27,183 nt of DNA from contig CAZUZF010000009.1 of NCBI GenBank assembly GCA_964624955.1, forward strand, positions 1 through 27,183. The letters are read 5' to 3'. Source of the stretch: JACQHJ01 sp964624955 (lineage in GTDB: Bacteria; Patescibacteriota; Microgenomatia; Levybacterales; UBA12049). The position numbers and the translations under genes were made by a program. The notes beneath the pieces were generated by a model, which saw nothing but the letters and a program-made list of their open reading frames with translations, was not told the origin of the DNA and did no database searches. Below, piece after piece: positions 6,793 through 14,705 of this stretch (positions are counted from its first letter, which is position 1; each line of letters opens with the position of its first letter).

Positions 6793-8591
6793 TCCTCGCT
6801 AATCTCTACAGAGGAAACCATATCTTCCTCTAGCCTAAATAATCCTTCATCAATTCTTTTTTGGTCTAAAAAGTGAGCAATAAATCCAACCGAACGAGAC
6901 AATACAAAAAGCGCGTTAAAAAACTCTGCATTAACAAGTTCCTCTAAAGATTCTTTTGAATACCCTTCCTCTTTTGACAAAAGATCAAGCAAGACTGCCG
7001 CTATTGCACCGTCTACATTTAATATTAAATTTGCTTTTTTTGAAGTGGTTATTTTCTCAACATTTTTGGCAAACTGCGTGAATGCTTTATCGGAAAGACT
7101 ATCCGAAAATTTTAAAATTTCAACCACTCTTTTGTCTGGCATGTCTAGTCTGTATTTTTTGTGTCCAATTCCTGCTATATATATTTTTTGTTTTGCAAAA
7201 TCTTCAACAAAATCTGCTGGGGAAATATTTTGCGTGACTCCCTTTAGCCAATTACTTGCTGCTTGGTTAATTGCTCCACCAAATCTTGGTCCGATTGTCA
7301 AAAGACCGCTTGAGAGAGATGAAACAAGATCTTTTCCCGCTCTTGATGCAACAATTGTATTAACTGCTCCTGAAACATATGGACCATGATCAACTAAAAG
7401 CCGTAAGACAAAATCAATAAATTCTTCCAATACTTTTGATTTAATTTTTTTACCCAAAAAAAGCGAGCCGACAATTTTTGCAAAAGAATTAGTTTTTGAA
7501 AATTCTAAGAGATCCTCTCCTAATATCTTTACCTTTCCATCTTCGTCTTTGGAAATACTGGTTGAGATAAGGGCATGCTTTCTATCGGTCATTGCAAGTC
7601 CCATTTTACTATAATTTTGATCAAGTTTCACCTCGGCCTGCGGTAAATCTTTTATACTCTCAATAAACTGGGAAAAGGTATCTGAAACGATTGCTCCAGC
7701 TTGTCTTAATGCTTTCTTTTTTTCCTTGGCGCTTTCCTTTTTGCTTTTTGCCATCGCCTTTGCATGGCCAAATTGTGGGGGAGTCTCAAAAATTTCAGAA
7801 ATACTGCCTGCTATAAAACAAAGCGTTGGTTTGGTTACTTTTTTTGTCTTTAAAAGGCTTGCTATCTCATATTCATCAATTCCACCAAGTTCTCCAAAGT
7901 AACAAATTGCTTTTGTTTGACTATCATTTTGTGAAGCAATAAATGCGTCTTTGGGGGTAACAATAGGAAATCTGTCTCCGCCAAAGGACAGAGAAAATGA
8001 GATATTTCTATTTGCTTTGGAAACTATTCTTATTAATTCTCCTGTCATACCTCCTGAGGCTGAAAATACTGCTATACTGCCTTTTGTAAAAAGAGATAAG
8101 TCAATCAGTTGATTTACATCTATTCCACCTATCGCACCAAGTTTAAGAATCCTTGGGATAGCTAATCCAACGCTTGCGGGGCCAATTAAAAACTTATTGG
8201 TTTTTCTAGACAAATTAACCAACTGTAATGAGTGTTTTTCAGGTACATTTTCTGCAAAAATTACTCCTCCTAAAAGCGAAGGCAGAGTTTCCAACAAGCT
8301 TTGGGTTGAGGAAAGAACTCTTCTTGCTGAGGTAAGGTTTAAAAAAAATGTGATTTTGTCTTTTATAGAATCAGGCACTGTCTCTAATGAGGAATATACT
8401 GGGATGAGAATTTCTTTTTTGCCCCAAAAATACCTTTCAAATTTTCTTCCATTTGCGATAATTGCAAAAACACTTGGGGTTTTTTTAGATGACAAATAAT
8501 CAAAATCTAAAATAGATTGAATAATCACTGGATAACTTCCTACACAAATTATTTTTATCTCACTTTTTCTAATCTTATCTAGATCAATCAT
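6789..8591 (-). CDS. aclA: ATP-citrate lyase, large subunit (succinyl-CoA-synthetase-alpha-like + citrate-synthase-like domains)
   Basis: With AclB it cleaves citrate with ATP and CoA to acetyl-CoA and oxaloacetate. The 600-residue protein has a CoA-binding/ligase part (about 1-320) whose phosphohistidine is in FGHAK (H276). This reads FGHAKAMAK where known enzymes have FGHAGA, so the residue two after His is Lys instead of Gly. The C-terminal citrate-synthase-like lyase domain (about 340-600) keeps DHGPYVSG (H402), RAGKDLVSSLSSGLLTIG, RFGGA, GIGHK (H477), VEKITTSKKANLILNVDG (D527) and SVGFIAHFLDQKR, closely resembling the C-terminus of human ACLY. The fusion excludes plain succinyl-CoA synthetase and the separate citryl-CoA synthetase/lyase system. 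It starts 5 bases after aclB and overlaps tdh by 4 bases. ATP-citrate lyase is otherwise known mainly from reductive-TCA bacteria, some archaea and eukaryotes. Confidence 0.93.
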   Translation of the reverse strand: MIDLDKIRKSEIKIICVGSYPVIIQSILDFDYLSSKKTPSVFAIIANGRKFERYFWGKKEILIPVYSSLETVPDSIKDKITFFLNLTSARRVLSSTQSLLETLPSLLGGVIFAENVPEKHSLQLVNLSRKTNKFLIGPASVGLAIPRILKLGAIGGIDVNQLIDLSLFTKGSIAVFSASGGMTGELIRIVSKANRNISFSLSFGGDRFPIVTPKDAFIASQNDSQTKAICYFGELGGIDEYEIASLLKTKKVTKPTLCFIAGSISEIFETPPQFGHAKAMAKSKKESAKEKKKALRQAGAIVSDTFSQFIESIKDLPQAEVKLDQNYSKMGLAMTDRKHALISTSISKDEDGKVKILGEDLLEFSKTNSFAKIVGSLFLGKKIKSKVLEEFIDFVLRLLVDHGPYVSGAVNTIVASRAGKDLVSSLSSGLLTIGPRFGGAINQAASNWLKGVTQNISPADFVEDFAKQKIYIAGIGHKKYRLDMPDKRVVEILKFSDSLSDKAFTQFAKNVEKITTSKKANLILNVDGAIAAVLLDLLSKEEGYSKESLEELVNAEFFNALFVLSRSVGFIAHFLDQKRIDEGLFRLEEDMVSSVEISEE

Positions 8592-8596
8592 GTATT

Positions 8597-9772
8597 TTAG
8601 GTCAAATATTTTAAGGCAGACAACACAATATCAGTTAGCGGCATTTCTGGACCAGAGACTTGCCCAAGTAAATCTTTTTTTTCTAAAAATGTTTGCATAT
8701 CTTCCAAGCCTTGTTTTTGATGAGGGCCTCCTCTTCTTACAAAAACCTTAACTTTTTGTTTTTTAAGCTCACTTCCTACTTCTTCTAAAGCTCTAATAAC
8801 TCCTTTAAAAGTAATCCTTATATCAGTAAAGTTTGCAACTCCTCCTGCAATTATTAATACTTTTTTATCAGCTTTTGATTCTAGAAGAAGACTTAAAAGA
8901 TTTTTTGTATAAATATATGTTTCTTGTTCATTTGGATTACCACTGTATTCACCATAATTAGAAAGCCTACTACTAAATCCTTGATTATAAACTTCATCAG
9001 CCAAGACTATACTTGCCCCTCCGCCAGATAAAAGCATAAATATTGATCCGTTTTTGTTTAATACGTCAAGCTTAAACGCCGCCTGGCTTTTTGCTGATAA
9101 ATTTAAAATTTCTTCCTCTTGTCTTGTTTTTGATTTTCTATCAGAAACAAAATCCGATTCTTTCCAAGCTCCATTTACAAAAAATTCTCCCGTGCTATCA
9201 ACTTCTACTGCAAGATCTAAAAGATATGTGTTTTTATCGTAAATCACCAATGGATTAATTTCCAAAAAAGAAAAATAAAATTTGTCAAAGACATTAATTA
9301 ACTTTTGTAAAAAATCTAAATCAGTCCTTAAAAAATCAGCAATCTTTTTTAAGTCTTTGTTTTGACTAACCACTAACTGATTTACATTTTCAATATTTTT
9401 TTCAATATCTATCCCACCAGTGTTAGAATATAAAATTAATTTTCCTTCCCTTACGGTCTCAATTGATATATATTTTTCTTGATTTTTATCATGGGGAATG
9501 TATTCTTCAATAAAAAAAGAGCTAAAGCCAAGTTTTATATAAGAATCTAATATTGTTTTTAACTCTTTCGGAGATTTATCCAAAGAAACCAATCCTTTTT
9601 TAAACCTCCCTTTTACGCCCTGATCAACTTTAACAGCATAAGTTTTTTTTGGATCTAGATCATTTAATTTAGATAGATTGTTTGCATTTAAAGAAGTAAT
9701 ATCCGAATGTATCCCTAAATCGTTGTAGACAAGCTTTTTTGCTTTATATTCGCTTATTTTTACCCTTGCCAT
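8597..9772 (-). CDS. aclB: ATP-citrate lyase, small subunit (ATP-grasp, succinyl-CoA-synthetase-beta-like)
   Basis: Supplies the ATP-grasp and citrate-binding half of ATP-citrate lyase. Its 391 residues match the bacterial small subunit and the N-terminal part of human ACLY: ISEYKAKKLVY at the start, IEEYIPH, TREG-like VREGKLILY, the EGGVD-like TGGIDIEKN, LEINPLV with the metal-binding region, LLSGGGASIVLADE, NYGEYSGNPNEQETY, IIAGGVANFT, FKGVIRA and the C-terminal VFVRRGGPHQKQGL. It is the first gene of the operon. The ATG has no Shine-Dalgarno; instead an extended -10 element ends 11 bases upstream, implying a leader of about 4 bases. greA lies 42 bases upstream in the same direction, so some readthrough is possible. 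Confidence 0.92.
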   Translation of the reverse strand: MARVKISEYKAKKLVYNDLGIHSDITSLNANNLSKLNDLDPKKTYAVKVDQGVKGRFKKGLVSLDKSPKELKTILDSYIKLGFSSFFIEEYIPHDKNQEKYISIETVREGKLILYSNTGGIDIEKNIENVNQLVVSQNKDLKKIADFLRTDLDFLQKLINVFDKFYFSFLEINPLVIYDKNTYLLDLAVEVDSTGEFFVNGAWKESDFVSDRKSKTRQEEEILNLSAKSQAAFKLDVLNKNGSIFMLLSGGGASIVLADEVYNQGFSSRLSNYGEYSGNPNEQETYIYTKNLLSLLLESKADKKVLIIAGGVANFTDIRITFKGVIRALEEVGSELKKQKVKVFVRRGGPHQKQGLEDMQTFLEKKDLLGQVSGPEMPLTDIVLSALKYLT

Positions 9773-9783
9773 ATTCTTTTGAA

Positions 9784-9792
9784 ATTGTAGCA
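9784..9792 (-). promoter_or_regulatory. extended -10 promoter of aclB
   Basis: TGCTACAAT read on the minus strand ends 11 bases before the aclB ATG. No convincing -35 is seen. It is one of several TGnTAnAAT elements placed right next to start codons in this window. Confidence 0.6.
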
Positions 9793-9814
9793 GTTTTTTA
9801 GGTTAAATAGGGAG

Positions 9815-10291
9815 TTAGTTTACGGAAATGATTGTATAGGTTACGGTTCCCGCTGGAGCTTCAACCTCAACTTTTTCTCCAACCTTTTTATTAAGCAAGG
9901 CTTTTCCAAGAGGGGATTCGTGTGAAATTTTTTTCTCTTTTGGATCTGCCTCCCATTCTCCAACTACCGTAAACTCCTCTTTTTTCCCTTTAACGTTTAC
10001 AGATACTCTCGAGCCAATCTGGACCGTATTATTTGCACCGTTTTTGTGATGGTTTTTTTCAATTAATACAGCTTGTTTTATGAGTTCTTCAAGCTCGCCA
10101 AGTCTGCCGTCAATAAACGAAAGCTCTTCCCTGGCTGCGACATACTCGGCGTTTTCGGAGAGATCGCCCATACTTCTTGCCTGGGAAACTCTTTCTAAAA
10201 CCAGAGGCCTTTTGGAATTATTTAACTCTTCGTACTCTTTCTTTAGATCTTCAAGCCCTTCTTTTGTTAAATATATTTTTTTGCTATCCAT
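9815..10291 (-). CDS. greA: transcription elongation factor GreA
   Basis: GreA enters the secondary channel of RNA polymerase and stimulates cleavage of backtracked transcripts. The protein of 158 residues from this ATG is the normal size. It has the N-terminal coiled-coil with the conserved acidic tip GDLSENAEY (after QARSMGD) and the C-terminal FKBP-like domain ending in the SPLGKALLNKKVGEKVEVEAPAG block. The frame is open to an ATG at 10351, but the extra 20 residues correspond to a hairpin with a U-rich tail in the leader and are not GreA-like, so the start MDSKKIYLTKEG at 10291 is chosen. It is transcribed from a strong promoter at 10367-10395. Confidence 0.95.
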   Translation of the reverse strand: MDSKKIYLTKEGLEDLKKEYEELNNSKRPLVLERVSQARSMGDLSENAEYVAAREELSFIDGRLGELEELIKQAVLIEKNHHKNGANNTVQIGSRVSVNVKGKKEEFTVVGEWEADPKEKKISHESPLGKALLNKKVGEKVEVEAPAGTVTYTIISVN

Positions 10292-10298
10292 ATTTTCT

Positions 10299-10329
10299 AA
10301 AATAAAATCCCTCACAAAACTTTGAGGGA
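10299..10329 (-). promoter_or_regulatory. hairpin with U-rich tail in the greA leader (possible attenuator)
   Basis: On the minus strand, UCCCUCA (10329-10323), an 8-base loop and UGAGGGA (10314-10308) are followed by UUUUAUUUU. It starts roughly 30 bases after the predicted transcription start and ends 7 bases before the greA ATG. It has the form of an intrinsic terminator placed inside a 5' leader. Premature termination in the greA leader is known in E. coli (GraL); a similar role here is inference. Confidence 0.55.
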
Positions 10330-10366
10330 ATAAACTTATAAATAAATTCAATTATTTGTACTATGC

Positions 10367-10395
10367 ATATTAGCTAATCTGAAAAATTTTGTCAA
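10367..10395 (-). promoter_or_regulatory. sigma70-type promoter of greA
   Basis: Perfect TTGACA (10395-10390), 17-base spacer and TAATAT (10372-10367). The predicted start near 10360 gives a leader of about 70 bases that contains the hairpin at 10299-10329. Confidence 0.8.
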
Positions 10396-10423
10396 TGCCC
10401 TCTAGTATAAAATTAGAGGATAT

Positions 10424-11284
10424 TTATAAATTTTGTTTTAGAAATGCCGCTACTTTTTCTTGTACGTTTTGGGGATGAAAAGCAAGAAAATTATCTGCTA
10501 TTATCTCTTTCGTTATATCTTTTTTCATATAAGACAATTGTAAAAATTTTGCCAACTTTTCAATCTTTAAGAAAAAGAAAATATTTACCAAAAATCTAAG
10601 TTTAAAAGACTGCGTTTTGTTAAAATGTATTTTATAACCATTAATTCTTTCCCTGTAATTTGGGAAAAAATTAATTATCCATTTATTTTTATTAAGAAAA
10701 TCAAAGTAACAATTTTCTTTTGAAAATATTGGCATTAGCTGAACAATTTCATGGGCAATATACAAATTTTGTCTTTTTTTGGTAAAGCCGATTTTGCTTT
10801 TTCCAATAATTAAATTCAGGCAAATTTTGTCTTTGATATTTAGATCATTTTTCTTTCTATAAACTCCCAAAAAACTTAAAAGCAAAACCATTAAAAGTCT
10901 TGTAAGCCAGGTAAGATTATTTTTACAAATTACAAAAATATCAATATCTTCATCTTCTCTGGCGTTTTTCATGGCAAGACTTCCGCTAATACCTATAAAT
11001 TCAACAGTTGGGATAAAAGATAGTTTTTTAATAATAGGAAGGGCTTTTTTTATCTTTCTGTCATTTATTCTTTCTTTATCTAATCTTTGGTTTACAATTT
11101 GTTTTCTGTTTGAAAGATAGTAAAAAGATTTATATGAGGGTATATTCATTTTTCCCAAAAAATCAAAAAACTTTTCTTTTTTTATATTTATTTTAGAAAA
11201 CTGCCAAATTTCTTCTTTGGTTAAAGGATAATTAAAAAAGTTAAAGTAGGACAGTGTGTCTAAAATATTATCTTTACTGCCCAT
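10424..11284 (-). CDS. nucleotidyltransferase-like protein of unknown function
   Basis: A 286-residue protein. After an N-terminal segment that looks like a small helical (possibly winged-helix) domain comes the minimal nucleotidyltransferase signature GISGSLAMKNAREDEDIDIFVI. This has the GS pair at 101-102 and acidic residues D113 and D115 arranged as in the DNA polymerase beta superfamily. A hydrophobic stretch near residues 124-140 follows (TWLTRLLMVLLLSFLGVY), possibly a buried helix. The rest is lysine- and phenylalanine-rich without motifs I recognise. It overlaps the upstream solute-binding protein gene by 11 bases and must be co-transcribed with it. The substrate is unknown; a toxin-antitoxin MNT-type role is not supported because no HEPN partner is adjacent. 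Confidence 0.7.
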   Translation of the reverse strand: MGSKDNILDTLSYFNFFNYPLTKEEIWQFSKINIKKEKFFDFLGKMNIPSYKSFYYLSNRKQIVNQRLDKERINDRKIKKALPIIKKLSFIPTVEFIGISGSLAMKNAREDEDIDIFVICKNNLTWLTRLLMVLLLSFLGVYRKKNDLNIKDKICLNLIIGKSKIGFTKKRQNLYIAHEIVQLMPIFSKENCYFDFLNKNKWIINFFPNYRERINGYKIHFNKTQSFKLRFLVNIFFFLKIEKLAKFLQLSYMKKDITKEIIADNFLAFHPQNVQEKVAAFLKQNL

Positions 11285-12731
11285 ATTGTTGTAGAACCTG
11301 TGACATGCCCTCTAAAAGAGTATCAAAAGCGCTTTCGGTTGAGCTTGCATTATAAATGGAATTTATAGCATTACCAAGGTATGTATTTAACTGCTGGTTT
11401 AAACCGTTGTCATAGGTTGCATCGACAAAAAATGACGAGTCTGCTGTTTTTGCCCCAACCAAAAAGGGATTAACCAAAGAGTTATCCTTTAAGGTATTTG
11501 CGAGATCTACTCTTGCATAAGGTTCTCCAAAAGCTCTCTCTTTAGATTGCTCAAGATACATTTTTTCCTCGGTTTCTTTCTTGGCCAAAAAACTCGCAAA
11601 CATTAGCGCCTCTTTCTGATAGTGACTTTTAGCCGAAACGCCAGCTGCCCAATAGCTTGCCAGATTAATCGATTGGTTTGGAAGCTGGGGAACAGTTGTT
11701 ATCTCAAAGTTAAGATTGGGATTAAAGGCTTTGATTGTAAAATAATCCCACGAGTAGCCAAAAAACATTGCCAAATTCCCTTTGGAAAAGGCCAGAATTG
11801 AAGGATCTAAAGTATTATCCCAGACATTATTGGCATCGGTTGCAAAAGAAGTGTAAAAATTCAAGGCGCCTAAAACCCTGTCTTTTGATCCTTCCATATC
11901 GGTAAAATCAACGCTATTTTGCAAAAACAATAAGGAGATGATATCTGAGGCATGGTTGATATTATCGTATGTTCCCATTGCTGCTCCAGCAGTTTTGATT
12001 TTACCCTCTTCGTCCTTTACTGTTAATATTCTTGCAAAGTCAACAAAATCATTCCAGTTTTGGGGATATGAAAGGCCGGCAGAAGAAAAAATATCTTTAT
12101 TTACATACATCGAAAGTGTATCGATCCCTATTGGAATTCCGTAAATTGCTCCACTCTTTACAAGATCCTTTTGGACAACGGGATAGAAAGAGTTTAGAAA
12201 CTCATCTTTTGGCATAGCGTTACTTGGAAAGGGAAGAAGAATAGAAGAAAGCATAGGATACCAACTGTTGTGATATAGAAAAATATCAGGGCCACCTCCG
12301 CTGTCAATTCTTGTTTGAAGCGTTTCCCTGTATTGCTTTATATCCTGTTTTTCGTAATTTACCTTAATATTTGGATTTTGCCTTTGAAAATCGTCAATAA
12401 CTACCTGCATCGTCTTTTTATCTTCCCAAAGACCCCAAAAAGTTAAAGTTGCATTTGTGCTTGCATTTTTATTGCCAAACAGCGTATTAACAATCAAAAA
12501 TATAACCGCTAAAACCACTAACACTACAATGCCACCAATTAATATACGCAGAGTATTTTTAATAGGAAATCTTTTGCCTCCGTTTTCTTTTTCTTCTAAA
12601 GGCGCTGGAGGATTTAGGGGCGGATTTTGAGGTAATGGATTTGGGGGATTATTAGAAGGTCTGTCTCCTAAGGGAGAAAACGTTTGCCCTGTATAAGTTG
12701 GACTTTGAAATACTGTTTGATCGTTTTCCAT
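11274..12731 (-). CDS. membrane-anchored ABC-type extracellular solute-binding protein (family 1, sugar-type)
   Basis: From the chosen start MENDQTVFQ the protein is 485 residues. It has a proline-rich cytoplasmic tail (about 1-50), one transmembrane helix (about 61-82) and an extracellular family 1 solute-binding domain. Domain marks are TLTFWGLWEDKKTMQVVIDDFQRQNPNIKV, the GGGPDIFLYHNSW segment, YGIPIGIDTLSMYVNKDIF and the later FSKGNLAMFFGYSW. Anchoring is by the helix and not by a lipobox cysteine. The open frame extends to an ATG at 12761, but the predicted transcription start (about 12736) lies downstream of that codon, so 12731 is preferred. No permease or ATPase gene is adjacent. The ligand is unknown; the fold suggests oligosaccharides. 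Confidence 0.82.
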   Translation of the reverse strand: MENDQTVFQSPTYTGQTFSPLGDRPSNNPPNPLPQNPPLNPPAPLEEKENGGKRFPIKNTLRILIGGIVVLVVLAVIFLIVNTLFGNKNASTNATLTFWGLWEDKKTMQVVIDDFQRQNPNIKVNYEKQDIKQYRETLQTRIDSGGGPDIFLYHNSWYPMLSSILLPFPSNAMPKDEFLNSFYPVVQKDLVKSGAIYGIPIGIDTLSMYVNKDIFSSAGLSYPQNWNDFVDFARILTVKDEEGKIKTAGAAMGTYDNINHASDIISLLFLQNSVDFTDMEGSKDRVLGALNFYTSFATDANNVWDNTLDPSILAFSKGNLAMFFGYSWDYFTIKAFNPNLNFEITTVPQLPNQSINLASYWAAGVSAKSHYQKEALMFASFLAKKETEEKMYLEQSKERAFGEPYARVDLANTLKDNSLVNPFLVGAKTADSSFFVDATYDNGLNQQLNTYLGNAINSIYNASSTESAFDTLLEGMSQVLQQYGQ

Positions 12732-12742
12732 GGGTTTTTTAT

Positions 12743-12771
12743 AGTATAATACAATATGCAAAGCTACTCAA
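12743..12771 (-). promoter_or_regulatory. promoter of the solute-binding protein gene, overlapping the divergent vanW promoter
   Basis: Minus strand: TTGAGT (12771-12766), 17-base spacer and TATACT (12748-12743), giving a leader of about 5 bases before the ATG at 12731. On the plus strand TATAAT (12745-12750) overlaps this -10 and sits 5 bases before the vanW ATG, so the two genes share one compact divergent promoter region. Confidence 0.65.
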
Positions 12772-14216
12772 TGAAGATATCCTTTCAAAAGCTTGAAGTA
12801 AAATTCCGCTTCAAATATTCAAAGCGCTTAAGAAAAATAGTCGCCAATTTATTTTGGTTTTTTACAGGAGCTTTCCTTTCGCTGGTTTTTTTAACAAGTC
12901 TTGTTCTTTTTGCCTACCAAAAAATTTATGACAACAAAGTCTATCCAGGCATTTATGTGGGAAATAAGGATTTTGGAGGAAAAACAAAGGAATATGTAAA
13001 AAACTATTACGACGCAAAAAACAACCAAGTAAGCCAAACTCTATTCGTGTTTAAAAGCGACTACGGCATAGCCACGGTATCGGCAAAACAGTTAAGCTTC
13101 GGACATCAATCTACTCTTTTATCAGAACAGGCATATAGTTTGGGAAAATCAACTAATTTACTTTCCAATATAAGCGTTATTGTACAAGCGTATTTTTGGG
13201 GAATTCATCTCTCTCCTACCTATACTTTTTCCCAAGAAATCGTAAAGGAAACCTTAGCGCCTATTAAGAAAAAAATAGACAAAGATCCTGTTGACGCGGC
13301 TTTTAAATTTGCAAACCAGAGAGTGACAAGCTTTACGCCCTCACAAAACGGGCAGGCAATGGATATGGACAAAATAAATCAAATATTAGAAGAAAAAACT
13401 TTAGATGTTGTAACATCTGATAAGGCGCAGGAAATAACCATACCAATACCTATAAGTTTAATTGAACCAAATATCACAACTGATAAAGCAAACAATTTTG
13501 GAATAAAAGAATTAATAGGCAAAGGGCAGTCCACCTTTTATCATTCAATACCGGGGAGGGTTTTTAATATAAATTTGGCATCTTCAAGAATTGACGGAGT
13601 TCTAATTGCACCCAATGAAGTATTTTCTTTTAACAAAGCGCTTGGTGACGTATCAGCTTTTACAGGCTACAAACAGGCGTATATAATTCAAAACGGAAGA
13701 ACGATTTTGGGAGACGGGGGAGGGGTTTGCCAGGTTTCCACAACTCTTTTCAGAGCTATTTTAGACGCAGGACTTCCTATTGTTGAAAGAACTGCTCACG
13801 CGTACAGAGTTGGATATTATGAGCAGGATTCCCCGCCTGGTATTGATGCAACAATCTTTGTGCCAAGTGTTGATTTAAAGTTCAAAAACGATACGGGTCA
13901 TCACATTTTGGTTCAAAGAGAAATTGACCTTGCCAATTATTCCCTAAAATTTTATTTATACGGCACATCTGATGGAAGAAAGGCTGTAATAGGAAAACCT
14001 GTAATTTTAAGTCAGACTCCTCCGCCTGAACCCTTATACCAGGACTACTCAAACCTGCCGGTTGGACAAATTCAGCAAGTAGATTTTGCAGCCTGGGGAG
14101 CAAAAGTCTATTTTACAAGAACTGTAACCAGGGATGGCAAAGTAATAATTTCTGATAAATTCTCTTCAAGCTATAGACCCTGGCAAGCCGTATTTTTAAA
14201 AGGCACTAAACAATAA
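12756..14216 (+). CDS. VanW family protein, membrane anchored
   Basis: A 486-residue protein with a basic N-terminus, one transmembrane helix (about residues 29-53), a YpmC/peptidoglycan-binding-4-like extracellular region, and a C-terminal VanW domain (about 265-400). The VanW marks are FSFNKALGDVSAFTGYKQAYII, the GGGVCQVSTTLFRAIL block with its conserved Cys, the ERTAHAYRVGYYE stretch and SPPGIDATIFVPSVDLKFKND. The family is linked to vancomycin-resistance loci in name, but its biochemical role is unknown; the localisation suggests action on the cell envelope. Two starts are possible: 12756, leaderless 5 bases after TATAAT, or 12771 (MKISFQ), which would leave a leader of about 14 bases. 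The gene leads a plus-strand run with the next gene only 1 base away. Confidence 0.87.
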   Translation: MQSYSMKISFQKLEVKFRFKYSKRLRKIVANLFWFFTGAFLSLVFLTSLVLFAYQKIYDNKVYPGIYVGNKDFGGKTKEYVKNYYDAKNNQVSQTLFVFKSDYGIATVSAKQLSFGHQSTLLSEQAYSLGKSTNLLSNISVIVQAYFWGIHLSPTYTFSQEIVKETLAPIKKKIDKDPVDAAFKFANQRVTSFTPSQNGQAMDMDKINQILEEKTLDVVTSDKAQEITIPIPISLIEPNITTDKANNFGIKELIGKGQSTFYHSIPGRVFNINLASSRIDGVLIAPNEVFSFNKALGDVSAFTGYKQAYIIQNGRTILGDGGGVCQVSTTLFRAILDAGLPIVERTAHAYRVGYYEQDSPPGIDATIFVPSVDLKFKNDTGHHILVQREIDLANYSLKFYLYGTSDGRKAVIGKPVILSQTPPPEPLYQDYSNLPVGQIQQVDFAAWGAKVYFTRTVTRDGKVIISDKFSSSYRPWQAVFLKGTKQ

Positions 14217-14217
14217 A

Positions 14218-14703
14218 ATGGGTAAGGTTTTAAGTCTAGAAAAGGCCATAAAATTTGCCCAAAAAATAAAAAGGGAGGGCAAAATAATCGTTTTATCAGG
14301 TGGTTGTTTTGACATCCTCCATATTGGCCACATTAAGTTTTTACAAAACGCAAAAAAACAGGGCGATTTTCTTTTTATCCTTTTAGAGAGTGATGAATCA
14401 GTTAGAAAATTAAAAGGCAACAAAAGACCTATAAATAGCCAATCTGACAGAGCCCAGATTTTAGCAAGCATAAGTTTTGTAGATTTTGTTATCTTACTTG
14501 ACAAAGTTAAGACAGATAACGAATATGACGATTTGGTTCAAAATTTAAGTCCTGACATTATCGCTGTTACCCAAAGTGACCAACAAACTATACATGCAAA
14601 AAGACAGGCGAAAAAAATAAATGCAAGGGTCATAACAGTAATGGGAAAAATTGAGGACCAATCTACAACCAGACTTGCAGAATTAATATCCCAAAATTTT
14701 TAA
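14218..14703 (+). CDS. HIGH-motif nucleotidyltransferase (RfaE C-terminal/cytidylyltransferase-like)
   Basis: A 161-residue protein of the nucleotidyltransferase superfamily that joins a nucleotide to a phosphorylated small molecule. The catalytic motif is SGGCFDILHIGHIKFL with HIGH at residues 35-38. A conserved KRPINSQSDRAQILASISFVDFVIL segment and the C-terminal ISTSS-like EDQSTTRLAEL are typical of the RfaE-C, GlyCT and FAD-synthetase relatives. The kinase half of bifunctional RfaE/HldE is absent. Heptose synthesis would be unexpected without a lipopolysaccharide outer membrane, so the substrate cannot be named from sequence. It sits 1 base after the vanW stop and 2 bases before the DUF192 gene, so it is probably co-transcribed with envelope genes. 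Confidence 0.82.
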   Translation: MGKVLSLEKAIKFAQKIKREGKIIVLSGGCFDILHIGHIKFLQNAKKQGDFLFILLESDESVRKLKGNKRPINSQSDRAQILASISFVDFVILLDKVKTDNEYDDLVQNLSPDIIAVTQSDQQTIHAKRQAKKINARVITVMGKIEDQSTTRLAELISQNF

Positions 14704-14705
14704 AT

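Noticed and set aside
6789..9772. Reading the two subunits as succinyl-CoA synthetase
   Set aside because: The larger protein carries a full citrate-synthase-like lyase domain with DHGP, GIGHK and NVDG motifs, which succinyl-CoA synthetase lacks.
10292..10351. In-frame 20-residue N-terminal extension of GreA
   Set aside because: It is not GreA-like and coincides with the leader hairpin and its U-rich tail; the family start MDSKKIYLTKEG at 10291 fits better.
10402..10421. Palindrome CCTCTA...TAGAGG just after the nucleotidyltransferase gene as a terminator
   Set aside because: The stem is only 6 base pairs with a 9-base loop and no U-run follows; too weak to call.
12732..12761. Longer start of the solute-binding protein (MHIVLYYKKP)
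   Set aside because: It overlaps the divergent vanW start and lies upstream of the transcription start predicted from TTGAGT-17-TATACT.
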